IMG/VR virus record: IMGVR_UViG_3300020222_000082
Span: 1-37,495 of that record
Source of the DNA: a virus
Direction: 5' to 3' (one strand)
Length of the DNA stretch: 37,495 nucleotides
A program made the position numbers and the translations under genes. Below, in pieces: positions 29,670 to 37,495 of this stretch (within the stretch, counting starts at the first letter, position 1; every line of letters starts with the position of its first letter). Below the pieces are notes generated by a model. That model was not told the origin of the DNA. It did not search any database and was given only the letters and a program-made list of their open reading frames with translations.

Positions 29670-30003
29670 TTGTACCTCCTCCGACGCGCAGATATATTTC
29701 TAAATGGTGCCCGATTTGCAATGGATCATCGACGAACGTAACATCATAAACTTGCCCGTTTGGACCTTTAAGCATATCGTTATCCGTGACAGCGTGTCCG
29801 CCTGCGTCAGGAATTACCGCGATATGCGTAGAGTTGTTTATGAATGCGTTGTCAGTCGTTCCACCAGTAGGCAAATCGGTTCCAGTGATTAGATCGATAT
29901 ATCCGTAAATCGTGCCTTCTTCTGTCCAAGTATCAGTTGAGCCGCCGATACCGTCGTCGGCGTCGTGGCGGCTCAATACTTTTATCGCGTATGCTGGAGG
30001 CAT
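29650..30003 (-). CDS. Head closure (stopper) protein
   Basis: A 117-aa, beta-rich protein (AIKVLSRHDADDGIGGSTDTW; STHIAVIPDAG; VYDVTFVDDPLQIGHHLEIY) in the place of SPP1 gp16-like stoppers, between the adaptor and gp10-like protein. Phrases such as 'DPLQIGHHLEIYL' are common in this class. It closes the portal channel after packaging. Confidence 0.8.
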   Translation of the reverse strand: MPPAYAIKVLSRHDADDGIGGSTDTWTEEGTIYGYIDLITGTDLPTGGTTDNAFINNSTHIAVIPDAGGHAVTDNDMLKGPNGQVYDVTFVDDPLQIGHHLEIYLRVGGGTSELPGQ

Positions 30004-30004
30004 A

Positions 30005-30541
30005 TTAACCCCATCTCATTTTTTCGTATTTTTTAATGAAGCTCATGAGATTTGCTGGGTAACCACTCATTGACTCAGAAGAGTTTACATCATAATACGT
30101 CGTACTCATGCGGCTCACAGTCTCGGATTTTACGCCGACCTTACTGCCCATTTTCACGTCGTATTGTAAAAGCTTAATTACACCAGCTCGAATGTCAGCA
30201 GGATAAACGACAAGCGAGAGAATTGCGTTCGAGAATGATCCCGAAACTCGAGGCGGCCGATCCAACGTAATGTGGTGTTCAGTTTTCGCTTTGACAGTAT
30301 ATAAACCATCATTCGCGCCCGCGCCGTGCATTTCAAGCGTGTCGCCTTCAATAATTGATTTCGTCAACGCGTCTCGTTTGAACGAAACAGCGTCGCCCGC
30401 AATAGTTATACCGTGGGCGCGAACACCTTTAACTTGAAAGGTGTTCGCAGTAAGTTGACGGATCGTCTGCTCAAAGGCGTCAAGATCGGCCTGCGTTACC
30501 GAGGAATTGATCTGTTGTGCGTCTGAGAGCGATATAATCAT
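30005..30541 (-). CDS. Head-tail adaptor (connector) protein
   Basis: A 178-aa protein in the place of SPP1 gp15-like adaptors that dock on the portal after packaging. An N-terminal helix (QADLDAFEQTIRQLTANTF) is followed by a beta insertion and a C-terminal helical part (YPADIRAGVIKLLQYDV) ending in an extended arm (SFIKKYEKMRWG). Sequence is divergent, so the call depends mostly on gene order and fold pattern. Confidence 0.8.
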   Translation of the reverse strand: MIISLSDAQQINSSVTQADLDAFEQTIRQLTANTFQVKGVRAHGITIAGDAVSFKRDALTKSIIEGDTLEMHGAGANDGLYTVKAKTEHHITLDRPPRVSGSFSNAILSLVVYPADIRAGVIKLLQYDVKMGSKVGVKSETVSRMSTTYYDVNSSESMSGYPANLMSFIKKYEKMRWG

Positions 30542-30733
30542 TTATTTTTTCCTTACTTTAACTTTCTCGGTTTCACTCTCACCCTCTACAGGAATGTGAG
30601 TGTTTGGTGGCGTCACAGGTTCATCTTTAGATTCATCAGAATCAACTTCGACAAACCCGTGAGCTTTTAAGCTTTTAACTATGTATGGTGAATTCGCCTC
30701 TCGGACGTCATCACCTTTCTTCATGCGAGGCAT
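30542..30733 (-). CDS. Small hypothetical head-region protein
   Basis: A 63-aa, charged and probably disordered protein, especially the C-terminal half (DSDESKDEPVTPPNTHIP). The N-terminal half has a short helix with SPYIVKSLKAHGFVEV. It lies between the two-domain 134-aa protein and the adaptor. It resembles small linker proteins in head modules, function unknown. Its stop abuts the adaptor start. Confidence 0.65.
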   Translation of the reverse strand: MPRMKKGDDVREANSPYIVKSLKAHGFVEVDSDESKDEPVTPPNTHIPVEGESETEKVKVRKK

Positions 30734-30735
30734 AA

Positions 30736-31140
30736 TTAAACCTCTTCGACTTTATAGCCAGCGTCTCGGCAACGTTGAGCAAACCAAGGATTTTCAGTTT
30801 CACCAACACCGTCAGCAAATGCCACGCCGCGCTTCAGACCGTTATAACCTTCGACCGGAGCCGTGATCTTGTAGCGTTTAGCTTTCGCGACAGGCTTGTT
30901 TGTTGGTCGCGGTTTAGGCGGCGGCGTCACGTGCTCAGGAACATTTTTCTCCTGAGCTTCGCGGCGTGCAGTGCCTTGGCTACCATCAGAACCTTCGTCA
31001 TTTGTGTTTCCGTCGTCACCATCTTGCTCACCAAGCTCAGCCTGCTTAATAGCAGCCTGGATTTCAGCTTTAGTGTTGTCAGCAGTAACAGCTAGATCAA
31101 GCAATTCTGCTTCGGCTAGTAAATCTTCTTTTGAAGCCAT
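30736..31140 (-). CDS. Small two-domain capsid-associated protein (possible SAP/LEM-like N-terminus)
   Basis: A 134-aa protein. The N-terminus (SKEDLLAEAELLDLAVTADN followed by TKAEIQAAIKQ) looks like a small helical SAP/Rho-N-type domain. The middle is acidic and Pro-rich, and the C-terminal domain contains GLKRGVAFADGVGETENPWF. Similar proteins follow major capsid genes and are sometimes capsid decoration or head-fibre proteins. Not more certain than that. Confidence 0.7.
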   Translation of the reverse strand: MASKEDLLAEAELLDLAVTADNTKAEIQAAIKQAELGEQDGDDGNTNDEGSDGSQGTARREAQEKNVPEHVTPPPKPRPTNKPVAKAKRYKITAPVEGYNGLKRGVAFADGVGETENPWFAQRCRDAGYKVEEV

Positions 31141-31171
31141 AGTAGTTTTCCCTCCTACGAGATTACGTTAA

Positions 31172-32152
31172 TTATTGAACTTTGATGTTACGAAGAACAG
31201 CAGCCTTTAGAGTTTTCTTAAGAACAACACCAGCAACCATTTCAACTTCACCCTTCTTAACAGCACCAGGGCTATTTAGATCAGGCAAGTAAGCTTTCAT
31301 ACCAACGCCACCTTGTGGAGTTACGCCGTGGAAGCCGTCAAGTGAGAATGATACTGCGTAAAGATCTGTCAAGCCGGTTGTCTCTTCGCTGTTAACTGTT
31401 CGAGTTACGATCGGAACAACTGGGACTGTAGTAGTGCCATTGTAGTATGAACCAAGGTCCATGAGCTCAATTCCGTTGTAACCTTCTACAGTACGACCGA
31501 ATGCGTCTTCGCCGCTAGTCATGTAACCAGCAACGCGAGCAGCAGCCTTGATCTTGTTGATCAATTTGGTGTTGCCCATAATTGCGTCAGGCTTACCGTC
31601 AAGAAGTGAAAGGAAGTTGTCGAGCTGCTCAAGAAGGGCAAGCGCGGTGTCCTTGTCAACGGTTGTGCTTAGATCAGTAACTTCGTCCGTACCAACTTCA
31701 GTACTTGAGCCGGTCAGAATTGTGTCAAGACCATCGAAAGTCTCGGCGTCTGCAGCTTCGTCACCGTTAATAGCCTGATAGTGGAAGTAGTTTCGCGCAC
31801 CCTTGATCTTTTCCTTAAGCTGGAAGTCGATCTCGTTAAGAGCACCTGAAGTGTCTTGAAGAACACGGTCAAGCTCAAACGCACCACCAAAGATCTTCAG
31901 ATCAGTAGTAGCTTTTTCGCGCTTTGCTTCGTTTGGTGAATACTCTTCGTTGATTGAACGAGCACCAGCGGTTGAAGGTGTCTTCAAACGAGTATAACCG
32001 TAAGTTAATGTTGAACCACCGGTACCAGGAGCGACAGAATCGTCAAAGGTAAGGAGGTCGAGCAATCGTGATTCACGACGGAACTCATCGATCACAAGCT
32101 GCAGAACTTTATCCTGCATAGTTGCTTTTGCTTCAGCAAGTGTAATTGCCAT
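31172..32152 (-). CDS. Major capsid protein (HK97 fold)
   Basis: A 326-aa protein with HK97-type features: N-terminal helix (MQDKVLQLVIDEFRRESRLL), an extended E-loop-like part with LTYGYTRLKTPSTAGAR, the P-domain helix region, and the C-terminal A-domain end (GEVEMVAGVVLKKTLKAAVL). Scaffold lies directly upstream and small capsid-associated genes downstream. RBS GGAGA lies before the ATG. Codon choice looks optimised (frequent CTT, GTT, ACC), fitting the most abundant virion protein. Confidence 0.93.
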   Translation of the reverse strand: MAITLAEAKATMQDKVLQLVIDEFRRESRLLDLLTFDDSVAPGTGGSTLTYGYTRLKTPSTAGARSINEEYSPNEAKREKATTDLKIFGGAFELDRVLQDTSGALNEIDFQLKEKIKGARNYFHYQAINGDEAADAETFDGLDTILTGSSTEVGTDEVTDLSTTVDKDTALALLEQLDNFLSLLDGKPDAIMGNTKLINKIKAAARVAGYMTSGEDAFGRTVEGYNGIELMDLGSYYNGTTTVPVVPIVTRTVNSEETTGLTDLYAVSFSLDGFHGVTPQGGVGMKAYLPDLNSPGAVKKGEVEMVAGVVLKKTLKAAVLRNIKVQ

Positions 32153-32166
32153 GGATTAAATCTCCG

Positions 32167-32772
32167 TTATTTTTTATTGTAATGTTCTGTAATGGCGTCT
32201 TTTAGCGTGGCTGTGCCTTCACCGCTGCCAGGTTTGCCATTCTTAAGGCCGTTGTCAATCGGTTTGTAACCACCGTTTTTATCGTCCTTGTTTTTTGAGT
32301 CCTCGCCGCCAGAACCTTCGCCATCACCTTCACCCTCAGACACGAACCATTTTTCGTTGTCTTTCTTGAAGTTCTCAACGGCTGAAGCGATATCTTTATA
32401 ATTTCCATCGCTGTCAGCTTCGAGCTCACCGATTTTGTATAGAGCATAATCAACATCATTTGCGCCAGCTTCGCGGAGCGCCTCGCGGAGGTTAGATTCG
32501 TTCCGCGTTTTGGTAAGCTCGGCTGTTTTATCAGCTGCTTCTTGCTTATACTTTTCGATTTGATCTTGAAGTTCTTTTGCGTCTTTGTTCTCGCTTTGTA
32601 GCTGTGAAAGTGTATCGTTGGCCTTCTTCAAGTTATCCGCGACTGAATTATACTGATCTTTTGGAACAGCGTTTTTCGGGAATTCGGATTTGAGTACTGT
32701 TTCCAGTTTCTCAAGATCGATTTTTCCATCTTCGTCTTGGTTTGCCTTGATTGCGTCAATAATGAACTTCAT
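32167..32772 (-). CDS. Capsid scaffolding protein
   Basis: A 201-aa, highly charged protein with a long coiled coil (about 40-100: DNLKKANDTLSQLQSENKDA and on). The Gly/Asp/Lys-rich disordered part (EGDGEGSGGEDSKNKDDKNG) resembles phage minor structural GP20-type scaffolds. It guides procapsid assembly and is removed before packaging. Directly upstream of the capsid gene. AAGGAGG RBS, behind the covarying leader hairpin at 32802-32827. Confidence 0.9.
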   Translation of the reverse strand: MKFIIDAIKANQDEDGKIDLEKLETVLKSEFPKNAVPKDQYNSVADNLKKANDTLSQLQSENKDAKELQDQIEKYKQEAADKTAELTKTRNESNLREALREAGANDVDYALYKIGELEADSDGNYKDIASAVENFKKDNEKWFVSEGEGDGEGSGGEDSKNKDDKNGGYKPIDNGLKNGKPGSGEGTATLKDAITEHYNKK

Positions 32773-32801
32773 AGCTACGTTTCCTCCTTATAGCTGTTTA
32801 T

Positions 32802-32827
32802 AGTGGTCGCTGCCCACTTATAGGTGG
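32802..32827 (-). promoter_or_regulatory. Leader with two mutually exclusive hairpins before scaffold
   Basis: On the minus strand the order is CCACC (32827-32823), AGTGG (32818-32814), CCACT (32806-32802). AGTGG pairs with CCACT around loop GCAGCGA, or (4 bp) with the upstream CCACC. The 17-nt hairpin matches the terS leader at 2585-2601 with loop bases AGCGA kept and one stem pair changed from T-A to G-C (covariation). In both, ACTATAAA and a CTATA just before the RBS follow. It lies 30 bases before the scaffold ATG in a 106-bp gap. The rest of the gap is A+T-rich with no clear promoter. Confidence 0.55.
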
Positions 32828-32878
32828 CAATTTAATTGTACAGTATTTTATAATTTTACAACAGTTTATGCTTATCTG

Positions 32879-34252
32879 TTAAACATTCTTGCTTTTTCGC
32901 CATTCTGAATAGGTTTTGTATTCTTGATATTCGCCATCAACGAGTCGAAGCTCCGGCGCGATATTGTCAACGATTGGAATGGTTGTGCAGCGGCAATTTA
33001 TATCTTCACCTGCGTCTCCTGTCATGCGTGGACCTGGACCGCGTGCGTCACCCACGATAAAATCTTCGTCGTGATCGACCGTTTGGCCATCAGCAGCACC
33101 GTGGCTGTCGCGTGTTCGCCCATCAAGTCCAGACACCCAACGTTTTTGCAAACCGTCGACGCCAAGATCAACTGCGTCGTCATAACCACGTTGCGTTGTG
33201 ATCGTTCTAACACGCCCGGCTTCAGTTCTCGCAATTCGAAGCGACTGTTTATAATTCGCTTCAGTGAGCTCTGTAATACGCCGCGCGATATGTGCATAGC
33301 CTTTACCTTTTGACGTCTCGCGGATTATCATATTCGTAGTTTCACGCGCTAGCTTCTCGCGGTTCTTGTAGAGGCGCGTCGAGAGTCGCTTTCCTGCGAC
33401 TGGTGAGTTCACTACATTCTCGATAAACTTTTTATCAAGCCCGAATCCCTCAAGCACCATGCGATAGCGCCCTTCAAGTGAATACATCGCGCCGTTATAA
33501 CCGAGCATAGCGTCTGCAGTTTTATAATCTTTGATGATCTGATTGACTTCTTCAGAGTTGCCTCCGAGTATTGAATCGATTTGCCCGGCAGTCCTGAAAA
33601 GTCGTTCAGCCTCAAGCCTCTGACTGAAAGTCAGATTTTCATAATTATCGATGTAATCTCGAAGCTCTTTTTTAATCTCTGCGAGTGTACTTTGGTAATT
33701 CGCAAAAAGCTTATTGTTCGCGACTGCATAGTTTTTGATTGATATGCGATCAAGCTCATAATTCCAAAAATCGAGCTGCGATGTAATCATAACCGCACCC
33801 TTTGGCATTTTCGCAAGAGCCGCCGGACCTTTCAAGATTTCTTTTCGATCATAAATAAGGATTTCAGCTTCATCGAATTCGTTTCGGTGGACGCCTACAT
33901 AGCCGAGCTCTTTAACGCGTGCAGCAACATAAGAATCGGCGTCTTTTACGCTTGGATTCTTAAGCGCGAGCGCATGCACTTTATTGTAATCAGTTGACTC
34001 GCGCAATAGATTCGCATATTGTCCTTCGTCCATGATGAGATTCTCATCAACTTCAAAAACGAATATATGTGAAAACGTGTCTCGGTTTGAGCGTGCGTAT
34101 TCTTCAGCTTGCTCTTGCGTAAATGTGAAAAAGTCCGCGCCAACTGATTCAACTGAAGGAGTGATCTCACCACGATAAAAGGCTTTAACATAATCGTCGA
34201 GCTCTGCTTGCGTTCTTGCCTTTATGCCTCTATAGATTTTGATCTTCGCCAT
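32879..34252 (-). CDS. Minor head protein (SPP1 gp7/Mu gpF-like) with N-terminal ADP-ribosyltransferase-like domain
   Basis: A 457-aa protein. The C-terminal part is a head-morphogenesis domain: RIARTEAGRVRT, then KRWVSGLDGRTRDSHGAADG and AGEDINCRCTT, the conserved gp7/gpF end. Residues 1-140 form a different domain: IYRGI (R8), FFTFT (41-45), AEEYA, IFVFEVDENL, then ELGYVGVHRNEFDEAEILIY with E128/E130. This is the R, S/T, ExE layout of ART-type ADP-ribosyltransferases. gp7 proteins bind the portal and are few per virion, so the enzyme could enter the host with DNA (inference). It lies downstream of the portal, after the head-fibre-like genes. Confidence 0.85.
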   Translation of the reverse strand: MAKIKIYRGIKARTQAELDDYVKAFYRGEITPSVESVGADFFTFTQEQAEEYARSNRDTFSHIFVFEVDENLIMDEGQYANLLRESTDYNKVHALALKNPSVKDADSYVAARVKELGYVGVHRNEFDEAEILIYDRKEILKGPAALAKMPKGAVMITSQLDFWNYELDRISIKNYAVANNKLFANYQSTLAEIKKELRDYIDNYENLTFSQRLEAERLFRTAGQIDSILGGNSEEVNQIIKDYKTADAMLGYNGAMYSLEGRYRMVLEGFGLDKKFIENVVNSPVAGKRLSTRLYKNREKLARETTNMIIRETSKGKGYAHIARRITELTEANYKQSLRIARTEAGRVRTITTQRGYDDAVDLGVDGLQKRWVSGLDGRTRDSHGAADGQTVDHDEDFIVGDARGPGPRMTGDAGEDINCRCTTIPIVDNIAPELRLVDGEYQEYKTYSEWRKSKNV

Positions 34253-34261
34253 AGCTCTATT

Positions 34262-34879
34262 CTACTGGAAGAATTGCATGAATGAGCTCGAGCTTGGAAT
34301 AACGTTTATATCGTCTATATAGGCGGGTTGTTGCTCGCCGTGAATATAAAAGAACAGAGGTTTTACGCTTGCTGGAGTTGTCAGTCGATGATTACAACTT
34401 CCTCGCGCTGTCCACGTTTTTCCGTCTGGAGATGTGTCGAGATACGCTAGCGAACCAGAAACGCGTATGCGAATATATGCATGAAGCGTGCGATTATAGT
34501 TAATCGTTACATATTCACTCGCCCCTGAATAGTTCCAGTTATTGTGGCCAAGTGATATTTTTTCGCCATCTTGGTAGCCGATTATTTGTACGCGTAATTC
34601 CTCATTCGAATGTATAGCTGGGTTGTTAGGACCTTGCACACCCATCTGAAGCATTGCCGTAACAGCCTGAACACCGACCGGAAGCGTTGTCGGTGTAAGT
34701 TTTGCGGATATACTTGAGTTAGTTAAATCATGATTATCTGGAGTCGTTAATATTCCTTGCGCATATTGCGGAAGCGAAAACACACCACGCCCGTTAACTG
34801 CTGATATGTGAGTCGCAGACCATTTAGCCGAATCAATCGGTTGGCTGAATGTTTCTTGTATTGTATGAACTTTTGCCAT
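34262..34879 (-). CDS. Lectin-like beta-sandwich structural protein
   Basis: A 205-aa protein with the pattern of a concanavalin-type jelly roll: an N-terminal 'ETFSQPIDSAKW' opening, strands around GVFSLPQYAQGI, AYIRIRVSGSLAYLDTSPDG and TWTARGSC, then a final YIDDINVIPSS. Such domains bind carbohydrates. It lies between the collagen-like gene and the minor head protein, so it may be the tip of a head or neck fibre. Not recognised at family level. Confidence 0.75.
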   Translation of the reverse strand: MAKVHTIQETFSQPIDSAKWSATHISAVNGRGVFSLPQYAQGILTTPDNHDLTNSSISAKLTPTTLPVGVQAVTAMLQMGVQGPNNPAIHSNEELRVQIIGYQDGEKISLGHNNWNYSGASEYVTINYNRTLHAYIRIRVSGSLAYLDTSPDGKTWTARGSCNHRLTTPASVKPLFFYIHGEQQPAYIDDINVIPSSSSFMQFFQ

Positions 34880-34882
34880 ATA

Positions 34883-36271
34883 TTACACCTGAACCGTTGA
34901 AGCGATCGCGTGCCACTCTGAAGCCGTCGCGTTATAGATCAGCCCGATATAGAGCCATTTACCTGCGACGGTTGTCGTTGGAAGCGCTACACCAATCGGT
35001 TTATATACTGAGTTCCACGTAATTGCCCGCGCGGTTCCGTTGTCTTTGATCGCAATCATTAGTTTGTTTCCGTTCACAGGGTTGCCTGTAGGCGCGTTTA
35101 TTGTCGCGGCGCTCGATAGATTGCCGATACTATAAAAATCAACGAGAGACACATCAGGTGTTAGAGTAGCAGTCATATTTGCGGCACGTGGATTCAATCG
35201 AGTTTTCAAACCGGCGCCTGTGATCTCAACACCACCTGTTTGAGACATTTTCATTTCAACAGATCCGGCTTTTTGCTTTAACTCGCTATCGCTATCGGTC
35301 GCGATCGTAAGACCGTTGTCGTTTCGAAGCTCGCCTGCATTATACGTTAAACCCTCAGCGCGTTTTAAGTCTTTTCCTGTACCAGTTGAGAACAATACGA
35401 CTTCGTTTTCGACAGATCCGCTTGGGCCAAATACATCACCGACTTCTTCGATCTCTTCGAGCTTTGTTCGTTCTTCTGCCGTCATAATTTTAGCTGTTGC
35501 AGATTCGACCATATTATCCATGTCAAAAACGTCAGCCGCTACATTGTTCGGATCATAAGTCGCGGTTTCCATATCGCCGTCACCTTGATCACCTTTGTCG
35601 CCTTTATCACCTTTGTCGCCTTTATCACCCTTGTCGCCTTTTTGTAACGTCAAATTGAGCACTTGACTCGGGCTCGTTCCTGTGATTGTTGCGGCAGGTG
35701 ATTCACCCTGCGTAACAGTTCCGATTGAAAGTGTATTGTTCAAGCCGTTGTCGCCTTTATCACCCTTGTCGCCTTTATCACCCTTGTCGCCTTTTACGAG
35801 CGTCAAATTAAGAGTTTGGTTCGGACTAGCTCCAGTGATCGTCGCGCTAGGAGTCGAGCCAGATGAAACAGTCCCGATCGAAAGCGTGTTCGCAGGACCT
35901 GCTGGACCTTGAATTGTTCCAACATTGATCCAGTCAGAATCTGAAACAGACCAAACGTAAAGATCACCGGCAATCAAATACGCTTCACCTTGCTCACCTG
36001 AGCTTGGAAGCGCGCCCTCATTTTGTAATGTGCCGAGAATGCTAACGCCTGATCCGTCTTTTCCTGGATCACCCTTTTCACCTTTTTCTAATGTCAGATT
36101 AAGTGTTTGCGCCGGCGCGTTTCCGGTAATTTCCGCATAAGATGTTGCGCCGGTTTCGACCGTTCCAATGCTTAAGCTATTTGCAGGACCGGCTGGACCT
36201 GCTGCTGAGATTTCAGCTTCGATCTCAATAACTTTTGGTGATTCGTTCAATTCAATATTTATGTCGCTCAT
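34883..36271 (-). CDS. Collagen-like fibre protein with triplicated modules
   Basis: A 462-aa protein. It contains Gly-x-y collagen runs (GEKGDPGKDG; a GDK run of about 16 residues; and a longer GDK run). Each run follows a copy of the same module (SIGTV..G....A.ITG..P.Q.LNLTL.KG), present three times (about 31-66, 127-163 and 179-215). The C-terminal half is beta-rich (SVEMKMSQTGGVEITGAG; WLYIGLIYNATASEWHAI), like a fibre tip. Position between portal and minor head protein suggests head fibres or neck appendages, not tail fibres. Confidence 0.85.
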   Translation of the reverse strand: MSDINIELNESPKVIEIEAEISAAGPAGPANSLSIGTVETGATSYAEITGNAPAQTLNLTLEKGEKGDPGKDGSGVSILGTLQNEGALPSSGEQGEAYLIAGDLYVWSVSDSDWINVGTIQGPAGPANTLSIGTVSSGSTPSATITGASPNQTLNLTLVKGDKGDKGDKGDKGDNGLNNTLSIGTVTQGESPAATITGTSPSQVLNLTLQKGDKGDKGDKGDKGDKGDQGDGDMETATYDPNNVAADVFDMDNMVESATAKIMTAEERTKLEEIEEVGDVFGPSGSVENEVVLFSTGTGKDLKRAEGLTYNAGELRNDNGLTIATDSDSELKQKAGSVEMKMSQTGGVEITGAGLKTRLNPRAANMTATLTPDVSLVDFYSIGNLSSAATINAPTGNPVNGNKLMIAIKDNGTARAITWNSVYKPIGVALPTTTVAGKWLYIGLIYNATASEWHAIASTVQV

Positions 36272-36609
36272 GCTGTTGTCCTTCGTGTTATATCAGAGAC
36301 AATTCCGAAGCGCGCTTTTTGCGTCGATTGAACAAGATCAGGACCTCGAACAATTTGGATATCATACCAGTAAAGATCAGGCTCAATCTCGTACGTGTCT
36401 GAAGGCAAAAGCTGAAACGAGAACTTTCCTTCGGTCGGTTCGTCGAATTCAGTTATAACCTTTTTGATTATCGCGTCATCGTCATTCTCTGGATTCTCTT
36501 CTGGGCTTACAGTAAAGAAAACAGTCGATCCTGTCAGATCCTGCTTCAGGTTAATGTTTACCGTGTATGTGTCGCCTCGGATCACATTCGTGATATCGTA
36601 TTTCGCCAT
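36268..36609 (-). CDS. Small beta-sandwich appendage/attachment protein
   Basis: A 113-aa protein starting MAKYDITNVIRGDTYTVNIN, with FTVSPEENP and DLYWYDIQIVRG. This layout (polar strand pairs, 'RGDTY', 'YWYDIQ') is found in small phage proteins located before baseplate or fibre genes such as BppU-like N-termini. It probably anchors the collagen-like fibre that follows. It overlaps that gene by four bases. Function inferred from position. Confidence 0.75.
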   Translation of the reverse strand: MAKYDITNVIRGDTYTVNINLKQDLTGSTVFFTVSPEENPENDDDAIIKKVITEFDEPTEGKFSFQLLPSDTYEIEPDLYWYDIQIVRGPDLVQSTQKARFGIVSDITRRTTA

Positions 36610-36620
36610 CGGTCAGCTCC

Positions 36621-37495
36621 TTACTGTTTTACGTTAAATATGACGCCGCCTTTGTCGATACGATTTGGATCAACATTTTCATCTTCGTTTTCAGTAACAA
36701 TCGGAGGAGGCGTGTCTTGGTCCTCGTCAGTGTCGTCGTCAGCGTCTGTGTCGCTTTCGAATTCTTGCTCTTCGATTTTCTTTTTAACTTCTTCCCAGTC
36801 AAGATCATAGAGTTCACATATTTGCTGAAGCACAGTGTCATCATCAAGACGAGTCGCTGCCGCGAGAATTGTCTCAAGAAGAATCTGTTTTGTCTGAGCT
36901 TCTATTTGCTCATTCTTAACGAGGTCATTTTCGTTCACCATTGTTTCACGAACAAACTTGAATTCAACTTCGCTTGGATTGTAACTCGATCCGGTGCGGC
37001 GGTTGATATCCGCGACAACCATCTCGTTTATCCACTTAAGCAAGACGCGAAGACGCACCTCGGCTTTATTTGCTTTCATGTTTAGAAGTGCGTATCGAGA
37101 TTTAATAACGATATTCGTGATGTTACCGTCACCAATTTGCGATGAGTCAAAAGCCATGCCGAATTTGTAGATGTTCTCTTTGTCGATTTCCATTTTCGTC
37201 TTGCGACCCTCGACAGGAATCTCAACAGTCTTAACGTCAACGCCTCCGTCGTCACCAGTCGAAACGGTTTTCTTCGCTTTTAGGTTCATGCGGAGTTTGT
37301 CTAAACTGTCGCCCATATAACCGCGAACGACATAGATCGCGTCTGTGAAGTCTTGAAGATTGTTCGAGAGAAACGCGTTCATTAAATCGTAGTCGTCGAT
37401 CAGATCTTTAATCGGCTCAAGGTCAGTCTTGTTGTACTTGTTATTGTCGAGCCGCATGAAAGGAAGTCGTCCGTAATCGCGCCCAAGCAATTCAC
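36621..37495 (-). CDS. Portal protein, C-terminal half (gene continues from position 1)
   Basis: The frame is open to the window edge and joins the 1-827 part once the 127-bp overlap is removed. It contains a typical SPP1 gp6-like segment: LGRDYGRLPFMRLDNNKYNK and DLEPIKDLIDDYDLMNAFLS, then IKSRYALLNMKANKAEVRLR (clip/stem region). It ends in a very acidic C-terminus (DTDADDDTDEDQDTPPP). It occurs just upstream of the fibre-like genes. An apparent ATG at 37490 is internal, not the start. The acidic tail is longer than usual. Confidence 0.9.
   Translation of the reverse strand, partial: ELLGRDYGRLPFMRLDNNKYNKTDLEPIKDLIDDYDLMNAFLSNNLQDFTDAIYVVRGYMGDSLDKLRMNLKAKKTVSTGDDGGVDVKTVEIPVEGRKTKMEIDKENIYKFGMAFDSSQIGDGNITNIVIKSRYALLNMKANKAEVRLRVLLKWINEMVVADINRRTGSSYNPSEVEFKFVRETMVNENDLVKNEQIEAQTKQILLETILAAATRLDDDTVLQQICELYDLDWEEVKKKIEEQEFESDTDADDDTDEDQDTPPPIVTENEDENVDPNRIDKGGVIFNVKQ
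37369..37495. repeat. Terminal direct repeat, right copy
   Basis: Identical to 1-127. See the left copy. Removing one copy closes the circle and restores the portal gene. Confidence 0.95.

Noticed and set aside
37369-37495. Biological direct terminal repeat (cohesive or redundant end)
   Set aside because: It lies within the portal coding sequence at a length equal to a common assembler k-mer, so assembly overlap is the simpler explanation.

Overview
The window is a complete small tailed-phage genome opened at an arbitrary point. The first 127 bases (1-127) are repeated exactly as the last 127 (37369-37495). The portal gene is cut by the ends and becomes one intact frame of about 524 codons when they are joined, so the real molecule is a circle, or a circularly permuted or terminally redundant chromosome, of 37,368 bp. 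Gene content points to a siphovirus of a Gram-positive host: SPP1-type portal and head-morphogenesis proteins, HK97-fold capsid, Dit/Tal baseplate, an r1t-type holin and a Cpl-7-repeat amidase. TAA, TAG and TGA are all used as stops (standard code). I cannot name the host. No integrase or excisionase was seen.

Layout. Almost all genes read leftward (minus strand). (1) Early/metabolic operon, 18206 to 13879: an XRE regulator, an ssDNA-binding-like protein, a DUF1351-like coiled coil, then a nucleotide cassette. The cassette holds a thymidylate-synthase-family enzyme with the Asn-to-Asp change typical of dCMP hydroxymethylase, a P-loop nucleotide kinase, a MazG-like pyrophosphohydrolase and a dCMP deaminase. 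It ends in a hairpin terminator at 13860-13896. (2) Replication operon, 13747 to 6098: many small proteins, a strongly structured noncoding stretch (12604-12829), a PD-(D/E)XK nuclease, a family A DNA polymerase and a primase-helicase (VapE type). (3) Probable origin, 5753-6061: twelve exact copies of TGCAACA/TGTTGCA next to a 41-bp near-perfect palindrome. (4) A short rightward operon of five small unknown genes, 4530-5534, closed by two terminators. (5) Late operon, from 4259 leftward through the junction to 18495: VRR-NUC nuclease, SNF2 helicase, terminase subunits, portal, head-fibre-like genes, minor head protein, scaffold, capsid, connectors, tail, baseplate and lysis genes, ending in a strong terminator at 18370-18417.

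Regulation. A 28-bp block is exactly repeated upstream of the rightward operon (4432-4459, plus strand) and of the replication operon (13822-13849, minus strand), and carries an inverted repeat that looks like an operator. A different palindrome lies at the start of the XRE transcript. Two late genes (small terminase and scaffold) are preceded by related leader hairpins whose stems covary and which have a competing alternative pairing. A short rightward transcript with its own terminator may exist at about 4318-4394.

The most unusual points are: (a) an endolysin whose amidase domain appears circularly permuted; (b) a T4-like gene set suggesting hydroxymethylated cytosine in a 37-kb siphophage; (c) the structured RNA at 12604-12829; (d) the paired leader hairpins; and (e) a minor head protein with an N-terminal ADP-ribosyltransferase-like domain.
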